DNA of 14,621 nucleotides, taken from the NCBI GenBank assembly GCA_905212515.1, contig CAJMEU010000063.1, positions 1 to 14,621 on the forward strand, read 5' to 3'. A model generated the notes under the pieces. That model was not told the origin of the DNA and searched no databases. It saw only the letters and a list, made by a program, of their open reading frames with translations. Each line of letters starts with the position of its first letter. Position 1 is the first letter of the stretch. A program made the translations under genes and the position numbers. Below, one piece after another: positions 1 through 6,287 of this stretch. Source of the DNA: an uncultured Oscillospiraceae bacterium. GTDB lineage: Bacteria > Bacillota > Clostridia > Oscillospirales > Ruminococcaceae.

Positions 1-588
1 GAGGTGTGCGTCATCGAGAACCACCCCAAGCACCAGGAGATGGGCAGCCACGAGGTGACTTTCTCGCGCAATTTGTACATCGAGGCCGAGGACTTCATGG
101 AGGAACCGGTGAAGGGCTACAAGCGCATGTTCCCCGGCAACGAGCTGCGGCTGAAGGGCGCGTATATCGTGACCTGCACGGGCTGCGTGAAGGACGAGGC
201 GGGCAACGTGGTGGAGGTGCTGGCCGAGTACGACCCCGACTCGCCGGGCGGCAACCCGGCCGACGGGCGCAAGATCAAGGGCGCGGCCATCCACTGGGTG
301 GACGCCGCCACGGCCGTGGACGCCGAGGTGCGCCTGTACGGCGACTTGTTCCTGGACGCGGCGCCCGACGCCGCGGGCAAAAATTTCCTGGAAGCCTTGA
401 ATCCCGATTCCCTGGAAGTGCTGAAAGGCTGCAAGGTGGAGGCCTATCTGGCCGGCGCCGAGGCCCCGGCCTCGTACCAGTTCATGCGGCAGGGCTACTT
501 CTGCGTGGACAGCAAGGATTCCGCCCCCGGCGCGCTGGTGTTCAACCGCAGCGTGTCGCTGAAGGACAGCTTTAAACCCGTGAAATAA
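1..588 (+). CDS. glnS: Glutamine--tRNA ligase, C-terminal part (5' truncated by window edge)
   Basis: This is the C-terminal 195 codons of a class I glutaminyl-tRNA synthetase, the cytoplasmic enzyme that charges tRNA-Gln with glutamine. The reading frame is open from the first base and ends with TAA at 586-588, so the catalytic domain lies upstream of the window. The visible part is the two-barrel anticodon-binding region. Recognisable family signatures are IEAEDFMEEP followed by MFPGNELRLKGAYIVTC, then IHWVDA, EVRLYGDLF, and the C-terminal block YQFMRQGYFCVDS with VFNRSVSLKD. These match the usual bacterial GlnRS pattern (EDFMEDP, GNEVRLR, IHWVSA, RLYDRLF, FEREGYFC.D, FNRTV.L.D). Many Firmicutes lack GlnRS and use GatCAB transamidation instead, so its presence is a mild lineage marker. 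A strong terminator follows directly. Confidence 0.95.
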   Translation, partial: EVCVIENHPKHQEMGSHEVTFSRNLYIEAEDFMEEPVKGYKRMFPGNELRLKGAYIVTCTGCVKDEAGNVVEVLAEYDPDSPGGNPADGRKIKGAAIHWVDAATAVDAEVRLYGDLFLDAAPDAAGKNFLEALNPDSLEVLKGCKVEAYLAGAEAPASYQFMRQGYFCVDSKDSAPGALVFNRSVSLKDSFKPVK

Positions 589-596
589 TCAGAACA

Positions 597-628
597 GGCC
601 GCGGCGAAGTATTTCGCCGCGGCCTTTT
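597..628 (+). terminator. Rho-independent terminator of glnS
   Basis: A perfect 12-bp stem (597-608 with 613-624) and a 4-nt loop are followed by TTTT at 625-628. It begins 8 nt after the glnS stop codon, so it closes that transcript. Confidence 0.92.
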
Positions 629-874
629 GCGCGCCAGGCGCCTTTACAAAAGAAAAACAGCGGACTTTTGGGCGTCCTGCCCCGCGCGGACCGTTTTGTT
701 CCCGCTTTTTATTATCTATTAAGCATATTTTTTCAATTTATAATTGAAAAATTATAGATAATATGTTACTTTTGAGGCAGAAGGAATCAACGGGCGGTGG
801 AGCCGAGGCACCCATTCTCCCAAACGGTAAATCGCGTCAACGTTCATACGATGCGGGAAAGGAGCTGTTTGCCT
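629..874. other. Intergenic region, no gene seen; strongly AT-rich between about 700 and 770
   Basis: No convincing gene lies here; the short open frames have no ribosome site and no protein-like composition. The stretch from about 705 to 768 is very AT-rich in an otherwise GC-rich window and contains a nested inverted repeat (separate entry). It probably carries the promoter of the following + strand genes. Possible -10 boxes are TATAAT at 739-744 and GATAAT at 757-762, but neither has a good -35 at the right spacing, so no promoter is called. Confidence 0.5.
710..763. repeat. Nested AT-rich inverted repeat upstream of the lipoprotein pair
   Basis: The outer arms TATTATCTAT (710-719) and ATAGATAATA (754-763) are perfect 10-bp complements. 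The inner arms TTTTTCAATT (729-738) and AATTGAAAAA (742-751) are another perfect 10-bp pair around a 3-nt loop. The two pairs nest inside each other, with 9 nt between arms on the left and 2 nt on the right. No T-run of terminator type follows on the + strand. It could be a regulatory cruciform, an operator pair or a remnant of a mobile element end. The pairing is directly seen; the function is unknown. Confidence 0.7.
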
Positions 875-1372
875 GTGGCCATAAAGAAGATTTTCTGTGG
901 GCTGATGGTCCTTTTGATGGCGGTAACTTTTGCCGGATGCGGGGAAAACAGCCCCCGCCAGCGCGTAACGCAAACCGTTACCGCCGCCCTTACCGCCCCC
1001 AATGAAGTCCTGCTGGCAGTTCTAAGCGACCCGTCCGCTTCTGAAGAGGACGTCGTGTCCGCCATGCGGGAGGTGTTCGGCAAATGAGTGGCAGAGGACT
1101 CGCTGATCGGTTCGAAGCTGTTCCAAATCGTGCTGACCACCCAAGTCTCCGCTCTTACCAAAGGGGTCGCCATTGAGGTGAACAGCGTGGAAGTGACGCA
1201 AAGCCAGGACAACGGCACCCAGTACGGCTATCGGGCCGATGCCACGTTGACGTTGGCTGACGGCACTTCCAACGATGTTGGATTCAACGGCACTGTCCAG
1301 CTGAATGAAGATGGCAAGGTGGATTTCATGTCCGCGGTCGGCAGTGGTATGGATCTGTTGGGACGCGTGTGA
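875..1372 (+). pseudogene. Small lipoprotein gene interrupted by in-frame TGA
   Basis: The likely start is GTG at 875, 10 nt after an AAGGAG at 859-864. The product begins with a lipoprotein signal: a basic start (AIKK), a hydrophobic stretch, then AVTFAGC, where the Cys would be lipidated, so it would be anchored on the outer face of the membrane. The frame runs 70 codons to TGA at 1085-1087, then continues in the same frame from 1088 to TGA at 1370-1372. The downstream part is clearly the rest of the same protein: it aligns with the C-terminal half of the next gene (1435-1962), sharing the block FNGTVQLNEDGKVDFMS against FNGSIQFNEDGLIDYIS. The family is not recognised. TGA is the normal stop of several neighbouring genes, so recoding is unlikely. 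This is either a real nonsense mutation, a sequence error, or two separately translated halves (a GTG follows the stop immediately). Base composition is less GC-rich than in flanking genes. Confidence 0.72.
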
Positions 1373-1434
1373 CTGGTTTTCAAACGATCATCAGGCTTTT
1401 GTTGTGCGCATCCAGGCTGGTGGGAGGTTTTGTC

Positions 1435-1962
1435 ATGAAAAAACACGTCGTGATCCCTTTGGTGCTGATTCTGGTGTTGGGGGCGGGCATTCTGCTTGCC
1501 GTTCTGTGCCGCCCCAAGCAAGATGAAAAGGCCGCGCGTGCCACGGCCTTTCTCACCGCGCTGTTCACCGTACCCCCAAAGGGCTTCGAGGCCGCTTTTT
1601 CCTCCACCGCGTCTTTGGAAGAATCTGTGCAGGGCGCTCACGACGCTTTTCTCTCTATCCTGGAAGGCCTGGTGGATGAGGAGATCTTCACCAAACCTCA
1701 TTCCAGCATTCTCAGTGCTTTTTCCTACCTGCAAAAACCAGAGCGTAATTTGACGCCGCTGACAATCACGGTTACTCCCACCGGCAACGAAACCATTTAT
1801 GATTATCAAATTACAGCCCAGCTTGCCATCCCGGGCGAAGAACCGCGGGAGGTTCCTTTTAACGGCAGTATTCAATTCAATGAAGACGGTTTGATCGACT
1901 ACATATCTTTGAATGGCCGGGGGATAACCGAAATCGCCGACGCAAAACCTCCCGCGGCGTAA
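1435..1962 (+). CDS. Membrane-anchored or exported protein of unknown function, paralogue of the interrupted gene upstream
   Basis: This encodes 175 residues from ATG 1435, chosen because GGGAGG at 1422-1427 sits 7 nt upstream; the frame is open further upstream but lacks a ribosome site there. The N-terminus (MKKHVV, then a hydrophobic run to about residue 23 ending LAVLC) is a membrane anchor or signal peptide. The Cys is not in a clean lipobox, since the residue before it is Leu. The rest is a soluble domain that I do not recognise. Its C-terminal half carries the block FNGSIQFNEDGLIDYIS shared with the upstream interrupted gene, and both have an N-terminal helical segment of similar length, so the two are tandem paralogues. 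The 62-nt spacing and a terminator only after this gene suggest one transcript. A role outside the membrane is inferred from the signal only. Confidence 0.8.
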   Translation: MKKHVVIPLVLILVLGAGILLAVLCRPKQDEKAARATAFLTALFTVPPKGFEAAFSSTASLEESVQGAHDAFLSILEGLVDEEIFTKPHSSILSAFSYLQKPERNLTPLTITVTPTGNETIYDYQITAQLAIPGEEPREVPFNGSIQFNEDGLIDYISLNGRGITEIADAKPPAA

Positions 1963-2002
1963 AAAGAGCCTCGGGAGGCACAAGGACGGCCCTTGCGTGT
2001 TG

Positions 2003-2040
2003 AAGGCAAAGGGGCGTTTCTTCCGCCCCTCAGCCTTTTT
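2003..2040 (+). terminator. Terminator of the lipoprotein-pair transcript
   Basis: AAGGC (2003-2007) pairs with GCCTT (2033-2037), and AGGGGCG (2010-2016) pairs with CGCCCCT (2024-2030). A 2-nt internal loop separates them and the sequence runs into T's to 2040. It faces the - strand terminator that begins next to it, as expected between convergent genes. Confidence 0.8.
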
Positions 2041-2041
2041 C

Positions 2042-2081
2042 AAAAAAATACAAGGCCCCGGTACATTGTACCGGGGCCTTG
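2042..2081 (-). terminator. Terminator of the hydrolase-transporter transcript
   Basis: A perfect 14-bp stem (2051-2064 with 2068-2081) has a 3-nt loop. On the - strand it is followed by TATTTTTTT (complement of 2042-2050). It lies 11 nt beyond the transporter stop codon. Confidence 0.93.
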
Positions 2082-2092
2082 CCGTTTCCTGT

Positions 2093-3529
2093 TTACTGCT
2101 GGGCCGCGGCCTTTTTCTGGCGGGCGTTCCAGTCGTCGATGAAAGTGACCACTTCCTTGTCGTTGTAGCGCGTGTACACCAGTACCGCGAACACCAGGCA
2201 GATGGCCGCGATCAGCGCCGTGGCGCGCACACCGCCCTTGGTGGGGTAGCTATCGGTGGAGCCCAGATACATGGTGTAGGACACAATGGCCGTGACCGCA
2301 GCCTGGGACAGCTTCGTGACGAACTGGCGGGCGGCCACGAACATGCCCGCCCGGTCCTGGCCCGTCTTGATGCGGTCGTACTGGGCCATATCGGCAAAGG
2401 CCGAGGGCGGCAGGATGTTGGTGCAGGCGATGGGAAACGCCACGCACACGCCGATGAGGATGGCCGCCACCACGTCGCCCACGATGGCGCCCTCGCCGGC
2501 CAGAGAGGACAAGAAGCCCGGGCCCATGGGGTTCGTGCTGATGGCGCGGCTGATGGGCTCGTAGAAATAAATGCCCAGATAGATGGCCACATAGGAACAG
2601 CAGGCCGCCAGCAAAAGCGGCTTGTTGCCCACCTTGCGCACCAGGAAGTTGACCAGCGGATAGGTGCAGATGCCCACCACGATACTGATGGCCAGCACGA
2701 TGGGGGCAAAGCTTTCGGCCAGGCCCAGCAGCGTATCCACATAGAACAGCAGCGCGCCGTTGAAGAAGGCGAAGCCCGCCTGCATGATGAGATAGCCCAC
2801 GGTCATGACGGCGAAATTCTTATAGGCCAGGGTGGTTTTCAGGCTTTGCAGCAGGGGCATGTAGCAGGACTTGCCCTCCACGTACTCGCGCTCGTTCACC
2901 AAAAACGAGGGCACGATGGCGCACACGGCGCCGATGACGGCAAAGATGGCCAGCGCCGCGCGCCAGGCGGCCACGGGCGTCATCCCGGCGCCCTTGAAGC
3001 CGCCCACCATGATGGGCAGGGCGTAGATCACCGCGCTGCCCAGCACGAACATCAGCGAGTTGAGGGTGTAGAAGAACACGCGGCGGCGGGTGTCCGTCAC
3101 GATCTCCTGCTGAAGGGCCATGTAGGGCACGCAGTACAGCGTGGAGGCCATGTAATAGGCCAGCAGCATCACCACCACCCAAAGGATGTTCAGCCAGTGC
3201 ACTTCGCCCTTGGGCGGGAAGAAGATCATCAGGCAGGTGAGCGCGTAGGGGATGGCCGCCCAGCGCATGAAGGGGATGCGCCGGCCCTTGGGGGAGGCGC
3301 TGCGGTCGCTCATGCTGGCCACCCAGGGGTCGGTGATGGCGTCGAACACGACGCCCACGCCGCGCAGAAGGCCCATCATGCCCGCGGGCAGCAGCAGCGG
3401 CAGGCCCGAGGCCGGGGTGACGTTGAAGAATTTCAGCGTATAGGTGACGATGAGCCCGCCCAGCACCGCCCGGGCGAACTCGCCCAGGCACAGGCCGGTC
3501 ATGCGGGCGGTGGAAAGTTCTTTTTTCAT
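2093..3529 (-). CDS. MFS transporter of the GPH (glycoside-pentoside-hexuronide) cation symporter type
   Basis: This encodes a 478-residue integral membrane protein, close to the usual length of the MelB/GPH family, with about 12 hydrophobic segments. The start is ATG at 3529, with GGGAGG about 7 nt upstream; the frame extends further 5' but that part belongs to the neighbouring hydrolase in another frame. The family signature lies at about residues 56-90: RGVGVVFDAITDPWVASMSD followed by SPKGRRIPFMRW, equivalent to the D..xDP..G..SDR...GRFRPW loop of melibiose-type carriers, whose Asp residues take part in cation and substrate binding. A second family feature is the YCVPYMAL segment near the middle. 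The tail is polar (WNARQKKAAAQQ). The partner gene 13 nt upstream encodes a proline-iminopeptidase-like hydrolase, so the substrate may be a glycoside, a conjugate or a small peptide rather than a plain sugar. The substrate cannot be told from sequence. Confidence 0.86.
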   Translation of the reverse strand: MKKELSTARMTGLCLGEFARAVLGGLIVTYTLKFFNVTPASGLPLLLPAGMMGLLRGVGVVFDAITDPWVASMSDRSASPKGRRIPFMRWAAIPYALTCLMIFFPPKGEVHWLNILWVVVMLLAYYMASTLYCVPYMALQQEIVTDTRRRVFFYTLNSLMFVLGSAVIYALPIMVGGFKGAGMTPVAAWRAALAIFAVIGAVCAIVPSFLVNEREYVEGKSCYMPLLQSLKTTLAYKNFAVMTVGYLIMQAGFAFFNGALLFYVDTLLGLAESFAPIVLAISIVVGICTYPLVNFLVRKVGNKPLLLAACCSYVAIYLGIYFYEPISRAISTNPMGPGFLSSLAGEGAIVGDVVAAILIGVCVAFPIACTNILPPSAFADMAQYDRIKTGQDRAGMFVAARQFVTKLSQAAVTAIVSYTMYLGSTDSYPTKGGVRATALIAAICLVFAVLVYTRYNDKEVVTFIDDWNARQKKAAAQQ

Positions 3530-3542
3530 CCTGCCGCCTCCC

Positions 3543-4499
3543 TTATGCCCACTGCAGCAGCTTTTCGCGCAGCAGTTTCTTGTACTTTTCCGGCTCCTCC
3601 CGCATGGGGCCATGGGCCGAATGCTCGAACCAGACAAGGTCTTTGTCCGGCGCCTGGATAGCGTCGTAATAGGACTGCACCAGGGCGCTGGGGGTGTTGT
3701 TGTCGTGGGTGCCCTGGAAGATGTAGTAGGGCATCTCGAAGCGGGTGCACTCCTTGGGGAAATCGCACTTCGAGGTGGTGGGCCACATGTAAGTCAGGCA
3801 CTTTTTATAACCCAGTGCCAGGCCGATCTTGTCTGTAAAGGAAAACTCCTTGCTCTTCAGCAGGGGCAGGGCGGTGTCCGTCCAATAGGTGCCCTGCTTC
3901 ATCGAATGGCCGCCGTACTTCTTCATCACGCGCCGCTGGGCCATCATGCCCTTGAACACCTCGCGGTAGCAGCCGCCCACCGGGCGGCCGATGCGTTTCA
4001 GTGTCTCCACCGCCTCGGTGTCGCCGGCCTTTTGGGCCTGTTCCATGGCGAAGTCGTAGCTCAGTTCCTCGTTGAGGGCGCCGTTCACCACCTGGCCGCT
4101 GCCCACATAGCCCGCGATGTGCTGCGGGTGGCGGCTGCACAGGTAGGTGCCCAGCTCGGTGCCCCAGCTGCCGCCCCAGATAAACAGTTTTTCCTTGCCC
4201 AGTGTTTTGCACAGATACTCGATCAGCTCGGCGCCGTCGGCGATGGCCTGTTCCAGGTTCAGCGTCTCTTTTTTCGCGCCCCAGTAAGAGCCGCCGGTGC
4301 CGCGCTGGTCCCAGGCGACGATGGTGAAGGCGTCGCACAAATCGCACTCGCGGTTGATGACACTGTCGCGGTTGCTGATGCCGGGGCCGCCGTGCAGGAA
4401 CAGCAGCACCGGGTTCGAACGCTTTTCGCCCCGGATGTGGATCTTCTGCCCTACCCCGCCGATGGGCACTTTGCGGATCTCGTCGATCTCATACTTCAT
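3543..4499 (-). CDS. Alpha/beta hydrolase, proline iminopeptidase (S33) family
   Basis: This encodes 318 residues, normal for the family. The start is ATG at 4499, with GGGAGG about 8 nt upstream; the open frame beyond it has no ribosome site. Motifs in order are the oxyanion-hole HGGPG (36-40), DQRG (64-67), the nucleophile elbow GGSWG with Ser111, the acid Asp266 in GTHD, and catalytic His296 in EHSAHGP. HGGPG plus DQRGTGGS is typical of S33 aminopeptidases that remove N-terminal proline or other residues from short peptides. Related cytoplasmic enzymes hydrolyse esters or amides, so the exact substrate is open. There is no signal peptide, so it is probably cytoplasmic. The transporter starts 13 nt after its stop and they end at a shared terminator, so the two form an operon: import, then intracellular hydrolysis. 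It has its own promoter-like sequence just behind the M20 gene. Confidence 0.87.
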   Translation of the reverse strand: MKYEIDEIRKVPIGGVGQKIHIRGEKRSNPVLLFLHGGPGISNRDSVINRECDLCDAFTIVAWDQRGTGGSYWGAKKETLNLEQAIADGAELIEYLCKTLGKEKLFIWGGSWGTELGTYLCSRHPQHIAGYVGSGQVVNGALNEELSYDFAMEQAQKAGDTEAVETLKRIGRPVGGCYREVFKGMMAQRRVMKKYGGHSMKQGTYWTDTALPLLKSKEFSFTDKIGLALGYKKCLTYMWPTTSKCDFPKECTRFEMPYYIFQGTHDNNTPSALVQSYYDAIQAPDKDLVWFEHSAHGPMREEPEKYKKLLREKLLQWA

Positions 4500-4561
4500 G
4501 ATCAATTCCTCCCAACGCAAGCTTGCGGGCACGGGCCCTCCGCGCCCTTCCTTTGATTCCC

Positions 4562-4592
4562 AGTATAGCACATTCCCCCGCCCTTTTGTAAA
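4562..4592 (-). promoter_or_regulatory. Candidate promoter for the hydrolase-transporter operon
   Basis: On the - strand, TTTACA (4587-4592) and TATACT (4562-4567) are separated by 19 nt. The -10 is preceded by TGC, an extended -10. The spacing is longer than ideal, so the extended -10 is the stronger argument. It sits in the 96-nt gap between the M20 stop and the hydrolase ATG. Confidence 0.6.
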
Positions 4593-4595
4593 GGT

Positions 4596-6053
4596 TTATC
4601 CCCCGATGGCCTGTTCCAGGCCGTGGGTGAGGAAATATTTATAGAAGTCCACCGCGCCGGCCAGGGCTTCCACGCCCAGGTTTTCATCCGGGCCGTGCAC
4701 GCTGGAAAACTGCTGCGGGTCGATGTCGATGGGCGCGAAGCGGATAACGCAGGGGCAGATGTCCGTGAAATGGCGCGCGTCCGTGCCTGCCGGCAGCAGG
4801 AAGGGCGCGCAGGCCGTGTGGGGGAAACAGGCCTCCACACACTGTTTCACCGCCCCGAAGCCCGGCCGGGACATATCCGCCGGGGCGTGCCAGTCCCGCT
4901 CGTCCCCGGGCGCCACTTCCACCCCGAAGCGCCCGGCCAGGGCGGTGAAGGCCGCCATATCCCGCTGCAGGTCCTCCCCGTCCACACAGCGCAGGAACGC
5001 CCGGGCCGTACAGACCTTGCCGCCGTCCTTTTCGCCGGTGGCGATGTCCGTGAAGGCGCGCTGGGTGCGCGCCATGGCCCCCGCCTGGGGATTCCGCGCG
5101 GGGATAAGGCGCACGATGAGCGGCCCGAAGCACCAGAGATTGGCGAACACCAGCCGCAGCGGGAAGGACATATAGGGGCACAGGGCCTCGAACATGGCCC
5201 GCACCTCTGGATACAGGCGTTTGATGAAGGGCGGCTTTTGGGACACGGCGGCGATAAAGCGGGACAGGCGCACCACCGGCGTCTCTTTTTTGGGCGCCAG
5301 GCCCCCGTGGGAGGCTCCGTCGGCGGCGGTACAGGTGAGGGCGCAGCGGCCTTTTTCGTGCACGGCCAGCATGGCGCACTTGCAGGAGACGCCCGGCAGC
5401 GGCGGCGCGATGACGGCGCCGCCCTCATCCAGGATCAGGGCAAAATCCTCCCCCCGCTGTTTGAAATACTCCACCGCCAGGGGGATGCCGTCGCCGGCGT
5501 ACTCCTCATTGTGGGAGGAGGCTAAGTACACGTCGCAGGGCGGCGTCCAGCCGCTTTGCAGCAGCTCCTCCAGGGCCTGGAATTCCGCGTACAGGGGGCC
5601 TTTGGTGTCCACGGTGCCCCTGCCCCACACGCGGCCGTCCGCCACTTCGCCGGCAAAGGGCGGGTGGGCCCAGGTGCCGCCGGCCGCCACCACGTCGTGG
5701 TGGCTCATCAGCATGACGCGCCGGCTGTTGTCCTTTCCCGGCAGGCGGTAGACCCAGCAGTCGTCGCTGAAGGTGCGCTTTTCCGCCCGGGCGTGGAAGG
5801 TGGGAAACAGCCGCTCCACCGCCGCCCGCAGGCGGGCGAACTCGGCGTCCTCGTGCGGCTTCCCTTTGCGCGACACGGTGGCGCAGCGCACCATTTCCCC
5901 CAGGCCCTGGGCGTACTGCTGCTGCCGCTCCCGGGGGGCCGGCGCGGGCTTTGGCCCCAGGGGCCTCGCCCTGCGGCGCAAGCGCACCGCGTTGCCGACC
6001 AAAACAACCGCGAACAGGGCCAGCAGCCCCAATAGGATCCATAAAACAGCCAT
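4596..6053 (-). CDS. M20 family metallopeptidase, carboxypeptidase S / PM20D1-like, N-terminally membrane-anchored
   Basis: This encodes 485 residues. The start is ATG at 6053, preceded by GAGGAGG; the frame continues upstream through the tRNA-Leu gene and is not real there. Residues 1-25 form one hydrophobic anchor followed by a basic stretch (RLRRRAR). All M20 dizinc residues are visible: His118 and Asp120 in SHHDVV, bridging Asp149 in GRGTVDTKG, the catalytic base and ligand Glu183-Glu184 in HNEEYAG, Asp209 in LILDEGG, and the late His453 in SSVHGPDENLG. The lid-domain His249 (SHGG) and AGTDARH (422-428) are also present. The order and spacing match the Cps1/PM20D1 branch, which cleaves C-terminal residues from peptides or hydrolyses N-acyl amino acids. 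Whether the catalytic domain faces in or out is unclear; the basic residues after the anchor favour an inside orientation. It lies between the tRNA-Leu and the hydrolase operon, all on the same strand. Confidence 0.9.
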   Translation of the reverse strand: MAVLWILLGLLALFAVVLVGNAVRLRRRARPLGPKPAPAPRERQQQYAQGLGEMVRCATVSRKGKPHEDAEFARLRAAVERLFPTFHARAEKRTFSDDCWVYRLPGKDNSRRVMLMSHHDVVAAGGTWAHPPFAGEVADGRVWGRGTVDTKGPLYAEFQALEELLQSGWTPPCDVYLASSHNEEYAGDGIPLAVEYFKQRGEDFALILDEGGAVIAPPLPGVSCKCAMLAVHEKGRCALTCTAADGASHGGLAPKKETPVVRLSRFIAAVSQKPPFIKRLYPEVRAMFEALCPYMSFPLRLVFANLWCFGPLIVRLIPARNPQAGAMARTQRAFTDIATGEKDGGKVCTARAFLRCVDGEDLQRDMAAFTALAGRFGVEVAPGDERDWHAPADMSRPGFGAVKQCVEACFPHTACAPFLLPAGTDARHFTDICPCVIRFAPIDIDPQQFSSVHGPDENLGVEALAGAVDFYKYFLTHGLEQAIGG

Positions 6054-6072
6054 GATCTTCCTCCTCACACCG

Positions 6073-6087
6073 ATCCATACAATGGAT
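6073..6087. repeat. Small inverted repeat in the M20 leader
   Basis: ATCCAT (6073-6078) and ATGGAT (6082-6087) are perfect complements around ACA. It lies between the tRNA terminator and the M20 ribosome site, a gap of about 34 nt with no clear promoter. It may be an operator or chance. Confidence 0.45.
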
Positions 6088-6122
6088 AAAACAGAGACCC
6101 ACAACTGTAGAGTTGTGGGTCT
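6088..6122 (-). terminator. Terminator of tRNA-Leu
   Basis: A perfect 12-bp stem (6095-6106 with 6111-6122) has a 4-nt loop, followed on the - strand by a short T-run (complement of AAAA in 6088-6091). It starts 4 nt after the tRNA CCA end. Readthrough would feed the M20 gene. Confidence 0.88.
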
Positions 6123-6126
6123 TCTG

Positions 6127-6213
6127 TGGTGCCGGTGGCGGGGGTCGAACCCGCACGCGGTTGCCCGCAACGGATTTTGAGTCCGTCTCGTCTGCCAATT
6201 CCAACACACCGGC
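6127..6213 (-). tRNA. tRNA-Leu(CAA)
   Basis: On the - strand this is an 87-nt class II tRNA with encoded CCA (complement of 6127-6129) and discriminator A. The acceptor stem is GCCGGTG paired with CACCGGC (6207-6213 and 6131-6137). The anticodon loop CTCAAAA gives anticodon CAA, which reads UUG. The long variable arm (GCGG, GCAA loop, CCGC) is expected for tRNA-Leu. The T arm is GCGGG-TTCGACC-CCCGC. The D arm has the TTGGCAGA pattern. Its own promoter and terminator flank it, so it is a single-gene transcript within a row of - strand protein genes. Confidence 0.97.
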
Positions 6214-6236
6214 ATTTGTGCTGTTGACAGTTTTTT

Positions 6237-6265
6237 ATTATAACTGATTTTATCTTTAAAATCAA
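6237..6265 (-). promoter_or_regulatory. Promoter of tRNA-Leu
   Basis: On the - strand, TTGATT (6260-6265) and a perfect TATAAT (6237-6242) are separated by 17 nt. The tRNA 5' end is 23 nt downstream. An 8-bp inverted repeat (TGATTTTA 6245-6252 and TAAAATCA 6257-6264) fills the spacer and overlaps the -35. Confidence 0.88.
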
Positions 6266-6287
6266 GCCCTGACAAAACAAAATACGG

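Noticed and set aside
1085..1087. TGA as selenocysteine or as a reassigned codon
   Set aside because: TGA is the natural stop of at least five genes in the window, the paralogue has no Cys at the aligned place, and no insertion-element-like hairpin is evident directly downstream.
1997..3661. Long + strand open frame (554 codons) opposite the GPH transporter
   Set aside because: It has low-complexity His/Gly/Ala/Gln composition, crosses two terminators, and the opposite strand carries a clear membrane transporter.
3444..4556. Long + strand open frame opposite the alpha/beta hydrolase
   Set aside because: It is antisense to a gene with a complete catalytic triad, and shows no motif or ribosome site of its own.
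6054..6275. Extension of the M20 reading frame upstream of 6053
   Set aside because: The extension would translate through the terminator and the tRNA-Leu gene; the ATG at 6053 has a strong GAGGAGG and starts with a proper membrane anchor.
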